Of a DNA stretch of 64,000 nt, positions 33,097 through 41,348 are shown piece by piece. Origin of the DNA: Alistipes sp. GTDB lineage: Bacteria; Bacteroidota; Bacteroidia; Bacteroidales; Rikenellaceae. A program made the position numbers and the translations under genes. Under the pieces are notes generated by a model, which worked only from the letters and a program-made list of their open reading frames with translations, made no database searches and had not been told where the DNA came from. The DNA is taken from contig JAFSBY010000040.1 in assembly GCA_017437045.1 (NCBI GenBank), forward strand, positions 157,150 through 221,149. Direction: 5' to 3'. Each line of letters opens with the position of its first letter. The first letter of the stretch is position 1.

Positions 33097-34257
33097 TTAA
33101 AATTTGGCGATGGGTCTGACATCCTGCTTAAACTCTTTGATAAGCGCTTCGTAACCGGCGTCGCTACGGTAAACCCAGTTAATCACCAAGGCCCACGTTC
33201 CGCCATGTGATGACTCGGTCGAAGACCAAGTGTTATAAATCGGTTCTCCGCCGATTTCAGCCAATTTGGGGTTAATCACATCCTGTATCAGATTGAGTTG
33301 CTGATTCTCGAACAGATGTTTCAACTCATCAACAGCAGGCAGATACCACCCCTCGCCCATTTGTGCGCATTGTGCCGCCGCGGGATAGTTGTTTTGCCAA
33401 TTGGGGCGTTGCCGAATCACACGCATGTTGGCCTCGCCATCCGTCCTGCTTGATGCTCCGATCACCTTGTTGGCCTCCGTTTGGTCGATACACCACGGAG
33501 TCCACGATTTCTTGAGACTCACGATTTTACCGTGACGTCCATCGGCCGATACCTGAATCACAACACCCTCCTTGCCGTTTTCGCAGTAGTAGTCTCCCAC
33601 CTTGTAGGGTGCCGATGTGGGTTGAGCGACCCGACTGGTTGGTGTGGTCTGGGCCGCTGCACGAGGGGCGGGCGCAGGAGTCGCCGCGGGACGAGACTGA
33701 CTCGCAGAAGCTGCCGCCGGGGCATGACGCCGTTGCTGTTCTTCAGCCAACTTGCGCTGCTGCTCCTCGTAATTTTTCCGTTTGGTATTGATCGGAGCAG
33801 AGGTGTAACGCCGGAAATTGTAACGGTCATTGCGGAGATAGTTGTTGTAGTGGTAAATAATGCGCAACCAATCGCCGTCAACGTGCAAGAGGAGCGTTGT
33901 GGATTCGTCATAGATCTGATCGATCGCAGCCTCGGGGTAGATGAGAGCCAGAAACATAGGGTCAGGGGCACCCACCTCTTTGTAGTTATAAAGACGGTCG
34001 CCTCCGGGCAACGTCTCGATGTAGTAAAAAGCCCCCTCAAAGTTGGCAGCCTTGACCCAGACGACCTTTTTGTCGTTCGAGATACTCAATATAGGGGTAT
34101 TCCCGAACAGACGACCCTCGTGTTGCACATAGGCTGCGTTCCAACTTCCTTGGGTATTCTTGTAGCACGTACTCAGATACTCGTAAACGACGTGCTCATC
34201 GGCTGCAGCAAGACGTGCAGCAAGCACCATCACCAGAAAAACAAACCACTTTTTCAT
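33097..34257 (-). CDS. Secreted protein with Lcl/DUF1566-like C-terminal domain
   Basis: 386 residues with a signal peptide (MKKWFVFLVMVLAARLAAA). An N-terminal domain of about 130 residues has no recognised family; a Lys/Glu/Gln helix and an Ala/Pro/Thr-rich linker (about 160-215) lead to an Lcl/DUF1566-like domain (YYCENGKEGVV, WYLPAVDEL, TWSSTES). This C-terminal domain is clearly related to that of the Ser/Thr kinase at 16417 (shared GKEGVV, GRHGKIVS, QRPNW, GWYLPA and SSTE), so both may recognise the same ligand outside the membrane. Minus strand, no operon partner, placed between the tRNA-Val and tRNA-Thr 3'-end duplications. Confidence 0.85.
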   Translation of the reverse strand: MKKWFVFLVMVLAARLAAADEHVVYEYLSTCYKNTQGSWNAAYVQHEGRLFGNTPILSISNDKKVVWVKAANFEGAFYYIETLPGGDRLYNYKEVGAPDPMFLALIYPEAAIDQIYDESTTLLLHVDGDWLRIIYHYNNYLRNDRYNFRRYTSAPINTKRKNYEEQQRKLAEEQQRRHAPAAASASQSRPAATPAPAPRAAAQTTPTSRVAQPTSAPYKVGDYYCENGKEGVVIQVSADGRHGKIVSLKKSWTPWCIDQTEANKVIGASSRTDGEANMRVIRQRPNWQNNYPAAAQCAQMGEGWYLPAVDELKHLFENQQLNLIQDVINPKLAEIGGEPIYNTWSSTESSHGGTWALVINWVYRSDAGYEALIKEFKQDVRPIAKF

Positions 34258-34475
34258 CGTTTATTGCTTATTATATATATGCGAATATTTCCATCAATGC
34301 CACGGTTGCTTGGCCGATTGAACCTATCTATACAAAAATAGCAAAAAAAGATAATAATCCAAAGACCCCAATGTATGATTGGATGCAAGAATGACTATTA
34401 AGCGGTGTTGAATGGGTGTATAAAAAACTGATTACCATATTTTTTGAAGAGAAGAAAGGAGGGGAAATCTCCTCC

Positions 34476-34782
34476 TTGATATAGACAAACCCTCTAAACC
34501 TCCCTTTGAAAAGGGAGGCTTCGGGGTCCCGAGTTCAGAGTAGGCGCATACAAAAGAAGAGGAGATAACCGTTTGGTAATCTCCTCTTTCTTTGAGCCGA
34601 AACCGAGATTTGAACTCGGGGGATAAATCCCCCATTTTGATATAGACAAACCCTCCAAACCTCCCTTTGAAAAGGGAGGCTTCGGGGTCCCGAGTTCAAG
34701 GCAGGCCAAATACAAAAGAAGAGGAGATAACCGTTTGGTAATCTCCTCTTTCTTTGAGCCGAAACCGAGATTTGAACTCGGG
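34476..34782. repeat. Direct repeat containing the tRNA-Thr 3' end
   Basis: 34476-34620 and 34637-34782 (about 145 bases each) are nearly identical. Reading the minus strand, each has the tRNA-Thr 3' part (T arm and acceptor), the tRNA terminator hairpin, and then a palindromic element (CCTCCCTTT GAAA AGGGAGG, plus strand) and the AT-rich TTGATATAGACAAACCC. Each also holds GGGGTCCCGAGTTC in the opposite direction, an inverted piece of the same tRNA T arm. No gene lies in 34258-34756. Confidence 0.88.
34720..34749 (-). terminator. Terminator of tRNA-Thr
   Basis: Stem AGAGGAGAT / ATCTCCTCT with an inner ACC/GGT pairing, followed on the minus strand by TCTTTTG. A second copy is at 34558-34587. 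Confidence 0.75.
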
Positions 34783-34828
34783 ACCCCTTCATTACGAGTG
34801 AAGTGCTCTACCGCTGAGCTATTTCGGC
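34757..34828 (-). tRNA. tRNA-Thr (CGU)
   Basis: 72 bases on the minus strand, no complete CCA. Acceptor GCCGAAA/TTTCGGC, D stem GCTC/GAGC, anticodon stem CTTCA/TGAAG with loop CTCGTAA (CGU), T arm CCGAG TTCAAAT CTCGG. Its 3' half recurs at 34590-34620. Confidence 0.94.
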
Positions 34829-34895
34829 CTTTCGGGTGCTTGTTGTCCCGTTTCGGAGTGCAAATATCAGAAAAAAATTTAATTCTCGCAACTAT

Positions 34896-34929
34896 TTTGC
34901 AAAAAAAAGCACATTTCTTTGTATCTTCG
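34896..34929 (+). promoter_or_regulatory. Promoter of the CstA-family gene
   Basis: TTTG (34896-34899), 22 bases, TATCTTCG (34922-34929), 17 bases before the ATG at 34947. Confidence 0.6.
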
Positions 34930-34946
34930 CATAAAATTGCCACCAA

Positions 34947-36431
34947 ATGATCACTTTTAGCTGTTGTTTAGTCCTGCTTGTAGCCGCCTATTTTACCTAT
35001 GGCCGCTATCTGGAACGTCAAGCCGGCATCGACGCTTCGGCGAAAACGCCTTGCCATCGGCTCTATGATGGTGTCGATTATGTGCCGCTGCCGCGCTGGC
35101 GCATCTTTCTGATCCAGCTGCTCAATATTGCCGGTACGGGGCCGATCTTCGGTGCGGTGCTGGGTGCTTGCTTTGGGCCTGTAGCCTTCTTGTGGATTAC
35201 GTTCGGAGGTATCTTGATGGGCGCTATGCATGATTTTCTGTCGGGTGTGATGCTGGTGCGCCATGATGGCTTGAGCATCCCGGAGGTGGCAGGACACTAT
35301 TTGGGTGGCGGCATGCGCCAATTTATGCGTCTGTTCTCCATCGTGTTGTTGATTTTGGTGGGTGCCGTCTTCCTCTTGAGCCCGGCACAACTCTTGGCCG
35401 GTATGACCGATTCGATCTCCTTGCCGAATTGGGAGTGGCTCGCCTCGATGGATCTGTCGGGTGAATTCGCCATTCCGGTCTCGACGTGGGTGTGGATCAT
35501 CCTGGCCTACTATTTTGTAGCCACGTTGTTGCCCGTGGATAAGATCATCGGTAAGATCTATCCCCTGTTTGGCATTGCCTTGGTCGCTATGGCGGTGGGG
35601 CTGTTGGGCGCATTACTCGTTGGCGATTACACGATTCCGGAGCTCACTTCGGTGCAGAATGAACATTACCAGGCCTCCAGTCTGCCGATTGTCCCGACGC
35701 TCTTTATCACGATCGCTTGTGGTGCTATTTCGGGCTTCCATGCCACGCAGTCGCCCTTGATGGCTCGCTGTGTGGGTAACGAGAAGGAGTGCCGCTCGGT
35801 CTTCTATGGCGCGATGATCGCCGAGAGTATCATTGCTCTGATCTGGGCCGCTGCAGCGATGGCCTTCTTTGGTGGGGCCGATGGATTGGGTATAGCCTTG
35901 AGTGACCATGGTGGCAGTGCTGCATGGGCCGTAGATGCTGTCTCGAATGGCATGCTGGGTACGATCGGTGGCGTGTTGGCTCTGTTAGGTGTGGTTGCCG
36001 CGCCGATCACTTCGGGTGATACGGCCTTCCGTTCGGCGCGCTTGATCATTGCCGACATTCTTAAACTCGATCAACGCCCCTATCTGAAACGTCTCTTGAT
36101 CTGTATCCCGCTCTTCGTGATCGGATATTGGATCACAACGGTCGAGTTCGATATCGTTTGGCGTTATTTTGCCTGGTCGAATCAGACGCTTGCCACGGTG
36201 GTGCTGTGGGCCATTACGGTCTTCCTGGTACGTCGCCGGGCCAACTATTGGATTGCGCTCCTGCCGGCGCTCTTCATGACCTATATCTGTGCGTCGTTCC
36301 TCTTTATTTCAAATCAGTTCTTGGGGATGGAGAATCGCCTGCTGGCCTATCTGTTGGGTGGCGTACTGACCCTGCTGATTGCCCTTGTCATGATCTTCAA
36401 ATTGCGTAAAGATGCAACCATTCGAGCTTAA
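34947..36431 (+). CDS. CstA family carbon-starvation transporter
   Basis: 494 residues, about 12-13 membrane segments. The conserved CstA start (YGRYLERQAGIDA, TPCHRLYDGVDYVPLPRW) and the GTGPIFGAVLGACFGP, GGILMGAMHDFLSG, GAISGFHATQSPLMARCV and APITSGDTAFRSARLI motifs are all present. It is the short form lacking the long C-terminal extension of E. coli CstA. Enterobacterial members import pyruvate or peptides under starvation; substrate here is not shown by sequence. Its end overlaps the next gene by 20 bases. Confidence 0.93.
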   Translation: MITFSCCLVLLVAAYFTYGRYLERQAGIDASAKTPCHRLYDGVDYVPLPRWRIFLIQLLNIAGTGPIFGAVLGACFGPVAFLWITFGGILMGAMHDFLSGVMLVRHDGLSIPEVAGHYLGGGMRQFMRLFSIVLLILVGAVFLLSPAQLLAGMTDSISLPNWEWLASMDLSGEFAIPVSTWVWIILAYYFVATLLPVDKIIGKIYPLFGIALVAMAVGLLGALLVGDYTIPELTSVQNEHYQASSLPIVPTLFITIACGAISGFHATQSPLMARCVGNEKECRSVFYGAMIAESIIALIWAAAAMAFFGGADGLGIALSDHGGSAAWAVDAVSNGMLGTIGGVLALLGVVAAPITSGDTAFRSARLIIADILKLDQRPYLKRLLICIPLFVIGYWITTVEFDIVWRYFAWSNQTLATVVLWAITVFLVRRRANYWIALLPALFMTYICASFLFISNQFLGMENRLLAYLLGGVLTLLIALVMIFKLRKDATIRA

Positions 36432-37101
36432 ACCCACTGCCGATCAGACCTTTGAACTGATCGGGCGAGGCCCTTATGATTTTATCCGCGTGTTGCGCGA
36501 TGCACAAGCCAACCAACAACAAGGTCGTGTTGAGCAGGCATGCAACCTGCGTTTTCAGGCCTCCCAACGATTGATGGAGGCCCTGCCGGAGGATGAGGAG
36601 GTGATTCTGGAGTGGAATCATGCCAATTCACGGGCGGCGATCGAGGTGCTGCATGCCTCGGCCATCGACCATTTTCTGATCAGTGATTTCGAGCTGTCGG
36701 CTGCGCTGTTAGAGTTGCAGTTGGAGCTCGATCCGGAGGACCATTTGGAGGGTTCGACCCTCTTGGCCTTCGATTACCAGGCGATGGACGAGCAGGAGCT
36801 GTTCGATGAGGTGATCAACGATATTTCGGACAAACAGCCGGAGCGTGTCCTGCTGATGCTTTGGGCAGGATTTCGTCGTGATGGCAAGTTGCCGATCGGG
36901 GAACTGAAGCGTTTCAAGGAGCGATTTGCTCCCTATTATGCAGAGTTTGTGGCCGACCTTCATCCGGCTGATGAGGCCTACTTGCAGGCTATCGAGTCGG
37001 AGCGTCCGACCCGAGAGGCCGAGGCGCGTGAGCTGTGGCTGCGCACGGAGCCGTTGTGGCAACAGTTCCCGGAGTTTATTGAGGCGCTGCGTCGCGCCTA
37101 A
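36412..37101 (+). CDS. Helical, TPR-like hypothetical protein
   Basis: 229 residues, no signal or membrane segment, rich in Leu, Glu and Ala with pairs of predicted helices that resemble tetratricopeptide or similar solenoid repeats, but no repeat is clean enough to assign. Also noteworthy are DFIRVLRDAQANQQQ and WNHANSRAAIEVLHA. It starts 20 bases inside the CstA-family gene, so expression is likely coupled to it. A cytoplasmic helper for the transporter is a guess. Confidence 0.75.
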   Translation: MQPFELKPTADQTFELIGRGPYDFIRVLRDAQANQQQGRVEQACNLRFQASQRLMEALPEDEEVILEWNHANSRAAIEVLHASAIDHFLISDFELSAALLELQLELDPEDHLEGSTLLAFDYQAMDEQELFDEVINDISDKQPERVLLMLWAGFRRDGKLPIGELKRFKERFAPYYAEFVADLHPADEAYLQAIESERPTREAEARELWLRTEPLWQQFPEFIEALRRA

Positions 37102-37128
37102 AAGCCGACTGCATCACCTTCAAACCAC

Positions 37129-37162
37129 AGAGGCTGCCTAACGCGAACGTTAGACAGCCTCT
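37129..37162. terminator. Bidirectional terminator ending the arginine operon
   Basis: 14-base stem AGAGGCTGCCTAAC / GTTAGACAGCCTCT with one C-A mismatch and loop GCGAAC, then six T on the plus strand. Placed between the convergent TPR-like gene and argH. Confidence 0.85.
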
Positions 37163-37188
37163 CTTTTTTGTGAGATAGGAGTTGATTT

Positions 37189-38487
37189 TTAAGCCAATTG
37201 AGCCATGACGCGCTCCATCTTCTGCCGAATCTGCTCGGTGCAGAGGTTGCCGATACTGCCCTCGTGGGTGTGGTTCACCGAACGGGTGGGGCGATACTCG
37301 CCGCGCTGCACCTGCATGCCGATCTCACGATAGGCCTCGCGGAATGGTACACCGCTCAGCGCCAGCCGATTGACATCCTCGACCGTGAAGAGATAGTCGT
37401 ACTTCGGGTCCTCGATAATCTGTTCATTGATCTGCAGGTTTGCGAGCATAAAGTCGGCCATTTCGAGCGTCTGACGCAATTCGGTGGTTGCCGGGAAGAG
37501 GATATCCTTCAAGAGCTGCATCTCGCGGTGATAACCTACGGGCAGATTGGTCAGCATCAGGGCCATCTCGTTGGGGAGGGCCTGCAGACGGTTGCACTTG
37601 CCGCGCATGATCTCGAAGACATCGGGATTCTTTTTGTGGGGCATGATCGACGAGCCGGTCGTCAGGTTGTCGGGCAACTTGACGAACCCGAAATTCTGGC
37701 TCATAAAGAGACACAGGTCCATCGCCATGCGTCCTACGGTGGCTGCTACGGCGGCCATGGCATTGGCTGCGGCGCGTTCGCTCTTGCCGCGGCTCATCTG
37801 GGCTGCTACGACGTTGTAATGCAGGGTCTCGAAGCCCAAGAGTTGTGTGGTCAATGTACGGTTGAGCGGGAACGACGATCCGTAGCCGGCCGCTGATCCG
37901 AGCGGATTCTGGTTGGCAATGTCGTAGGCCGCTACGATCAGCCGCATGTCGTCGATCAGCGTCTCGGCATAGGCCCCAAACCAAAGACCGAACGACGAGG
38001 GCATGGCCACCTGCAGGTGGGTGTAGCCGGGCATCAGCACCGCCTTGTGCTGCTCTGAGAGCTCCTGCAAACGGTCAAAGAGCATGCGCACGGCTTCGGC
38101 TAACTGACGCATCTCATCGCGCAGGAAGAGCTTCAGATCGACCAGCACCTGGTCGTTGCGCGAGCGTCCCGAGTGGATCTTTTTGCCTACATCGCCCAAT
38201 CGACGGGTCAGGAGCAGCTCGACCTGCGAGTGAATATCCTCCGACTCGGGTTCGATGCGGAACTCTCCGCGCTCGATCTCTTCGGCGATCTGTTGCAGCC
38301 CTTCGAGCAGGATGGCCAACTCTTCGGCCGTCAGCAGACCAATCGTCTCCAACATGCGGATATGGGCCATCGACCCCTCGACATCGTAGCGAGCCAGGCG
38401 CATATCCAACTCCTGGTCGCGTCCGACCGTGTAATTCTCTACCAGGGCGTTCGTGTCGAAGCCCTTATCCCAAAGTTTTGTTGCCAT
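37189..38487 (-). CDS. argH: Argininosuccinate lyase
   Basis: 432 residues, somewhat shorter than the usual 450-470, as in other Bacteroidales. Fumarase-superfamily signature GSSIMPHKKNPD (about 275), with HSGRSRNDQ, TH in MPGYTHLQVAMP, and the SAAGYGSSFPLNR loop. It cleaves argininosuccinate to arginine and fumarate, the last step. Its start lies 23 bases inside argE-like, and it is the last gene of the arginine operon before the terminator. Confidence 0.97.
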   Translation of the reverse strand: MATKLWDKGFDTNALVENYTVGRDQELDMRLARYDVEGSMAHIRMLETIGLLTAEELAILLEGLQQIAEEIERGEFRIEPESEDIHSQVELLLTRRLGDVGKKIHSGRSRNDQVLVDLKLFLRDEMRQLAEAVRMLFDRLQELSEQHKAVLMPGYTHLQVAMPSSFGLWFGAYAETLIDDMRLIVAAYDIANQNPLGSAAGYGSSFPLNRTLTTQLLGFETLHYNVVAAQMSRGKSERAAANAMAAVAATVGRMAMDLCLFMSQNFGFVKLPDNLTTGSSIMPHKKNPDVFEIMRGKCNRLQALPNEMALMLTNLPVGYHREMQLLKDILFPATTELRQTLEMADFMLANLQINEQIIEDPKYDYLFTVEDVNRLALSGVPFREAYREIGMQVQRGEYRPTRSVNHTHEGSIGNLCTEQIRQKMERVMAQLA

Positions 38488-39574
38488 ATAGCTTTGCTAA
38501 ATTTTCAATAATTCTTACATAAGTTGCGATTCCCTGCTCGATCTCCTCGATCAGGATGTACTCATCGGCTGTATGCGAACGTGCCGAATCTCCCGGGCCG
38601 ATCTTGAGGGCGGGGAAGGGCATCAGCGTACGATCCGACGTGGTGGTCGATACGAAGGGTTTGGCCCCAGCTTTTATCGCTGCCCGAACGAGCGGATGCT
38701 GTTTGTCGATGACCGAGGCGCGGATGCGGGTCGAGCGGGGTGTCACCTCGCTTTGAAGAGCTGCGCGGATGATCTCGACGGTCTGCTCATTGGTATAGGC
38801 GTCGGTCGTGCGTACATCGACCACAAAACGGCACGTATCTGGCACCACGTTGTGTTGTGTGCCACAGTTGATCATCGTTGTCGTGAGGCGTATCGGCCCC
38901 AAGGTGGGCGAGACCCGATTGAATTGGGCATGGCGCAACTTCTGGATGTCGTCGAGTGCTATGTAGAGGGCATTGACCCCCTCGCCCCGGGCGGCGTGGC
39001 CACTTTTTCCCTTTGCCTCGCAGTCCAGGACTACCAATCCGGGCTCGGCAATGGCAGCCTGCATCGAGGTCGGCTCACCGACGATGGCCATCTCCACATC
39101 TCTCAGGTGGTCGTAGCAGGCGCGAATGCCATGCTCGCCTCCACACTCCTCTTCGGCCGAGAGGAGCAACATGATATCGAAGGGAAGGGCATCAGCATCC
39201 TTGTTCCAGCTTCCCGTACGATTGACCAACCGCAAAAAGGTAGCCAGCAGAGCTACTGCCGATGCTCCGGCATCATTTGCCCCGAGTCCATAGAGCCGCC
39301 CATTTTCAATCGTAGGGGCATAGGGATCGCGCGTATAGCTTGCAGCGGGGCGCACGGTGTCGATGTGCGAGTTGAGGAGCAGGCGGGGGCGCCCGATCGT
39401 GTGATTTCCATGAAGTATGAGGTTGTTGTGCAACCGCTCGTGTTTGATACCGTTCGTATCGAAGAAACGGCACAGCAAATCGGCTGCCGCCCCCTCATCA
39501 CGCGTGTGTGACGGAGTGGCTATGAGCTGCTGCAACAACTCGACAAAGGGTTCGGTGCTCCAATAGTTAAACAT
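38465..39574 (-). CDS. argE: M20 family deacylase, N-acylornithine type
   Basis: 369 residues. M20 metallopeptidase motifs: LLNSHIDTV (His, Asp), GANDAGASAVALL (bridging Asp), LSAEEECGGEHG (Glu-Glu), GEPTS and the dimerisation domain with a final HTADEYILIEE. Within an arginine operon it should release ornithine from N-acyl-ornithine. Since the neighbouring transcarbamylase is of the succinyl type, the substrate is more likely N-succinylcitrulline or N-succinylornithine than the acetyl form. Ends 23 bases inside argH. Confidence 0.88.
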   Translation of the reverse strand: MFNYWSTEPFVELLQQLIATPSHTRDEGAAADLLCRFFDTNGIKHERLHNNLILHGNHTIGRPRLLLNSHIDTVRPAASYTRDPYAPTIENGRLYGLGANDAGASAVALLATFLRLVNRTGSWNKDADALPFDIMLLLSAEEECGGEHGIRACYDHLRDVEMAIVGEPTSMQAAIAEPGLVVLDCEAKGKSGHAARGEGVNALYIALDDIQKLRHAQFNRVSPTLGPIRLTTTMINCGTQHNVVPDTCRFVVDVRTTDAYTNEQTVEIIRAALQSEVTPRSTRIRASVIDKQHPLVRAAIKAGAKPFVSTTTSDRTLMPFPALKIGPGDSARSHTADEYILIEEIEQGIATYVRIIENLAKLYGNKTLG

Positions 39575-39583
39575 GCCTTCTGA

Positions 39584-40357
39584 TTATTGATTTTCAATGG
39601 TGGTGCCTGCCTCGCGGAGCAGATCGTCCGCGTGTTTGATCCGCACGGAACGTACGCCTTGTGCCACCGCCTTTAGTGCATTCTCGATCTTCGGGATCAT
39701 GCCTCCTTTGACAGCCCCTTCGGCCTTCAAGGCGGTATAGTTTGCGGCCGTGATGCGCTCGATGACCGAACTTTCGTCGTCAGCATCTCGCAGCACCCCG
39801 CGTTTCTCAAAGCAGAAGATGAGGTCGGTCGGAGCAACCACTGCCGCTCCGAGTGCTACGGCCGTAGCCACGCTGTCGGCATTGCAATTCAGCAGCGACC
39901 CTTCGCCATCGTGCATGATGGCCGAAAAGACGGGTGTCAGCCCTTGCTCGAGCAGCGAGGCCAACAGGCGACTGTCTACGCCATCAATATCGCCTACGTA
40001 GCCATAATCGATCGGCGTGGCCGGGCGACGGTGGGCACGGACGATGTTGCCGTCGGCACCCGACAATCCGATGGCGTTGCATCCGGCAGCTTGCAGGGCG
40101 GCAACGATCTGTTTATTGACCAATCCGGCATAGACCATCGTCACGATGTCGAGCGTCGGACGATCGGTGATGCGGCGACCCTCGATCATCTTCACCTCGA
40201 TCTGCATCTGCTCGGCCAGACGGGTCGCCAACTTTCCCCCTCCATGGATGAGGATCTTGGGCCCTTCGAGGGCGGCAAAACGCTCCACGAAGCGGGCCAG
40301 CGCCTCGGCATTGTCGATCACGTTGCCGCCGATCTTGATGACGGTTATCTGTTCCAT
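39584..40357 (-). CDS. argB: N-acylglutamate kinase
   Basis: 257 residues. Amino-acid kinase fold: KIGGNVIDN, LIHGGGKLATRLAEQM, GLVNKQIVAALQAAGCNAIGLSG and GGMIPKIENALKAV. Phosphorylates N-acetylglutamate or, in Bacteroidales with the succinyl route, N-succinylglutamate. Ten bases after it comes argE-like, 16 bases before it argF'. Confidence 0.96.
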   Translation of the reverse strand: MEQITVIKIGGNVIDNAEALARFVERFAALEGPKILIHGGGKLATRLAEQMQIEVKMIEGRRITDRPTLDIVTMVYAGLVNKQIVAALQAAGCNAIGLSGADGNIVRAHRRPATPIDYGYVGDIDGVDSRLLASLLEQGLTPVFSAIMHDGEGSLLNCNADSVATAVALGAAVVAPTDLIFCFEKRGVLRDADDESSVIERITAANYTALKAEGAVKGGMIPKIENALKAVAQGVRSVRIKHADDLLREAGTTIENQ

Positions 40358-40373
40358 CCTTTTTGGGCGTGTT

Positions 40374-41327
40374 TTAGAGGTTCTCCAGCAAGCGTTTGAG
40401 GACTACCTGAGCCGAGATCTCTCGGTTGGCGGCCTCGGGAATCACGAGCGAACGCTCCGACTCGATCACCTCGTCCGTCACGATCATGTTGCGACGCACG
40501 GGCAGGCAGTGCATGAAGTAGGCGTTGTTCGTGAGGGCCATCTTCTCGCTATCGACTGTCCACGAGCGATCCTTCGAGAGCACCTCACCATAGTGCGGGT
40601 CGGCATAGGCGGCCCAGTTCTTGGCATAGATGAAGTCTGCCCCCTCGAAGGCTTTGCGCTGGTCATACTCGACGCGTGCCGAGCCGACAAATTGCGGATC
40701 CAGCTCATAACCCTCGGGATGGGTGATCACAAAGTCATAGTCGGTGGCATTCATCCACTCGGCAAACGAGTTGGGTACAGCCTGCGGCAGGGCCTTGGGG
40801 TGGGGTGCCCAGGTCAGCACCACCTTCGGGCGAGCCGTGGTCTTGTGCTCCTCGATCGTGATCAGGTCGGCAAAACTCTGCAACGGGTGGCGCGTAGCGG
40901 CCTCCATCGAGAAGACAGGACGACCCGAGTAGCGGATAAACTGCTCCAAGATACGCTCCTCGTAATCCTCGGCCTTGTCGCGGAATTGGGCAAACGAGCG
41001 GATACCGATGATGTCGCAATAGGAGCCCATGACGGGGATTGCCTCCAACAGATGTTCGGGCTTATCGCCATCCATGATGACACCGCGCTCGGTCTCGAGT
41101 TTCCAAGCTCCTTGGTTTACGTCGAGCACCATGACATTCATGCCCAGGTTCATGGCGGCCTTCTGGGTCGAGAGGCGGGTGCGGAGGCTCGAATTGAAGA
41201 AGAGCATGAGCAGCGTTTTGTTCTTCCCCAGGTGGGTATAGGCAAAACGGTCGCGCTTGACCTCCAGGGCCTCGGCTACCGCAGCGTCGAGGTTGCCAAT
41301 ATCAGCTACACAGGTAAATTTTTTCAT
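40374..41327 (-). CDS. argF': N-succinylornithine carbamoyltransferase
   Basis: 317 residues. Carbamoyl-phosphate motif SSLRTR (46-51), AATRHPLQSFADL and the HCLPVRRN loop. Residue 90 is Pro in GDKPEHLLEA. From memory, structural work on the Bacteroides fragilis enzyme links Pro at this place to N-succinylornithine, while the Xanthomonas acetylornithine enzyme has Glu. The rest of the protein also resembles the B. fragilis enzyme closely. It makes N-succinylcitrulline. Cytoplasmic. Sixteen bases before argB; 21 bases after the MG2/plug gene. Confidence 0.95.
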   Translation of the reverse strand: MKKFTCVADIGNLDAAVAEALEVKRDRFAYTHLGKNKTLLMLFFNSSLRTRLSTQKAAMNLGMNVMVLDVNQGAWKLETERGVIMDGDKPEHLLEAIPVMGSYCDIIGIRSFAQFRDKAEDYEERILEQFIRYSGRPVFSMEAATRHPLQSFADLITIEEHKTTARPKVVLTWAPHPKALPQAVPNSFAEWMNATDYDFVITHPEGYELDPQFVGSARVEYDQRKAFEGADFIYAKNWAAYADPHYGEVLSKDRSWTVDSEKMALTNNAYFMHCLPVRRNMIVTDEVIESERSLVIPEAANREISAQVVLKRLLENL

Positions 41328-41348
41328 CGTGATCTATTTTTTAATTTG

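Noticed and set aside
34432-34946. Minus-strand frames of 67-150 codons over the tRNA-Thr repeat
   Set aside because: They read through tRNA sequence and repeat internal phrases (LELGTPKPPFSKGG twice) because of the DNA duplication, not because of coding function.
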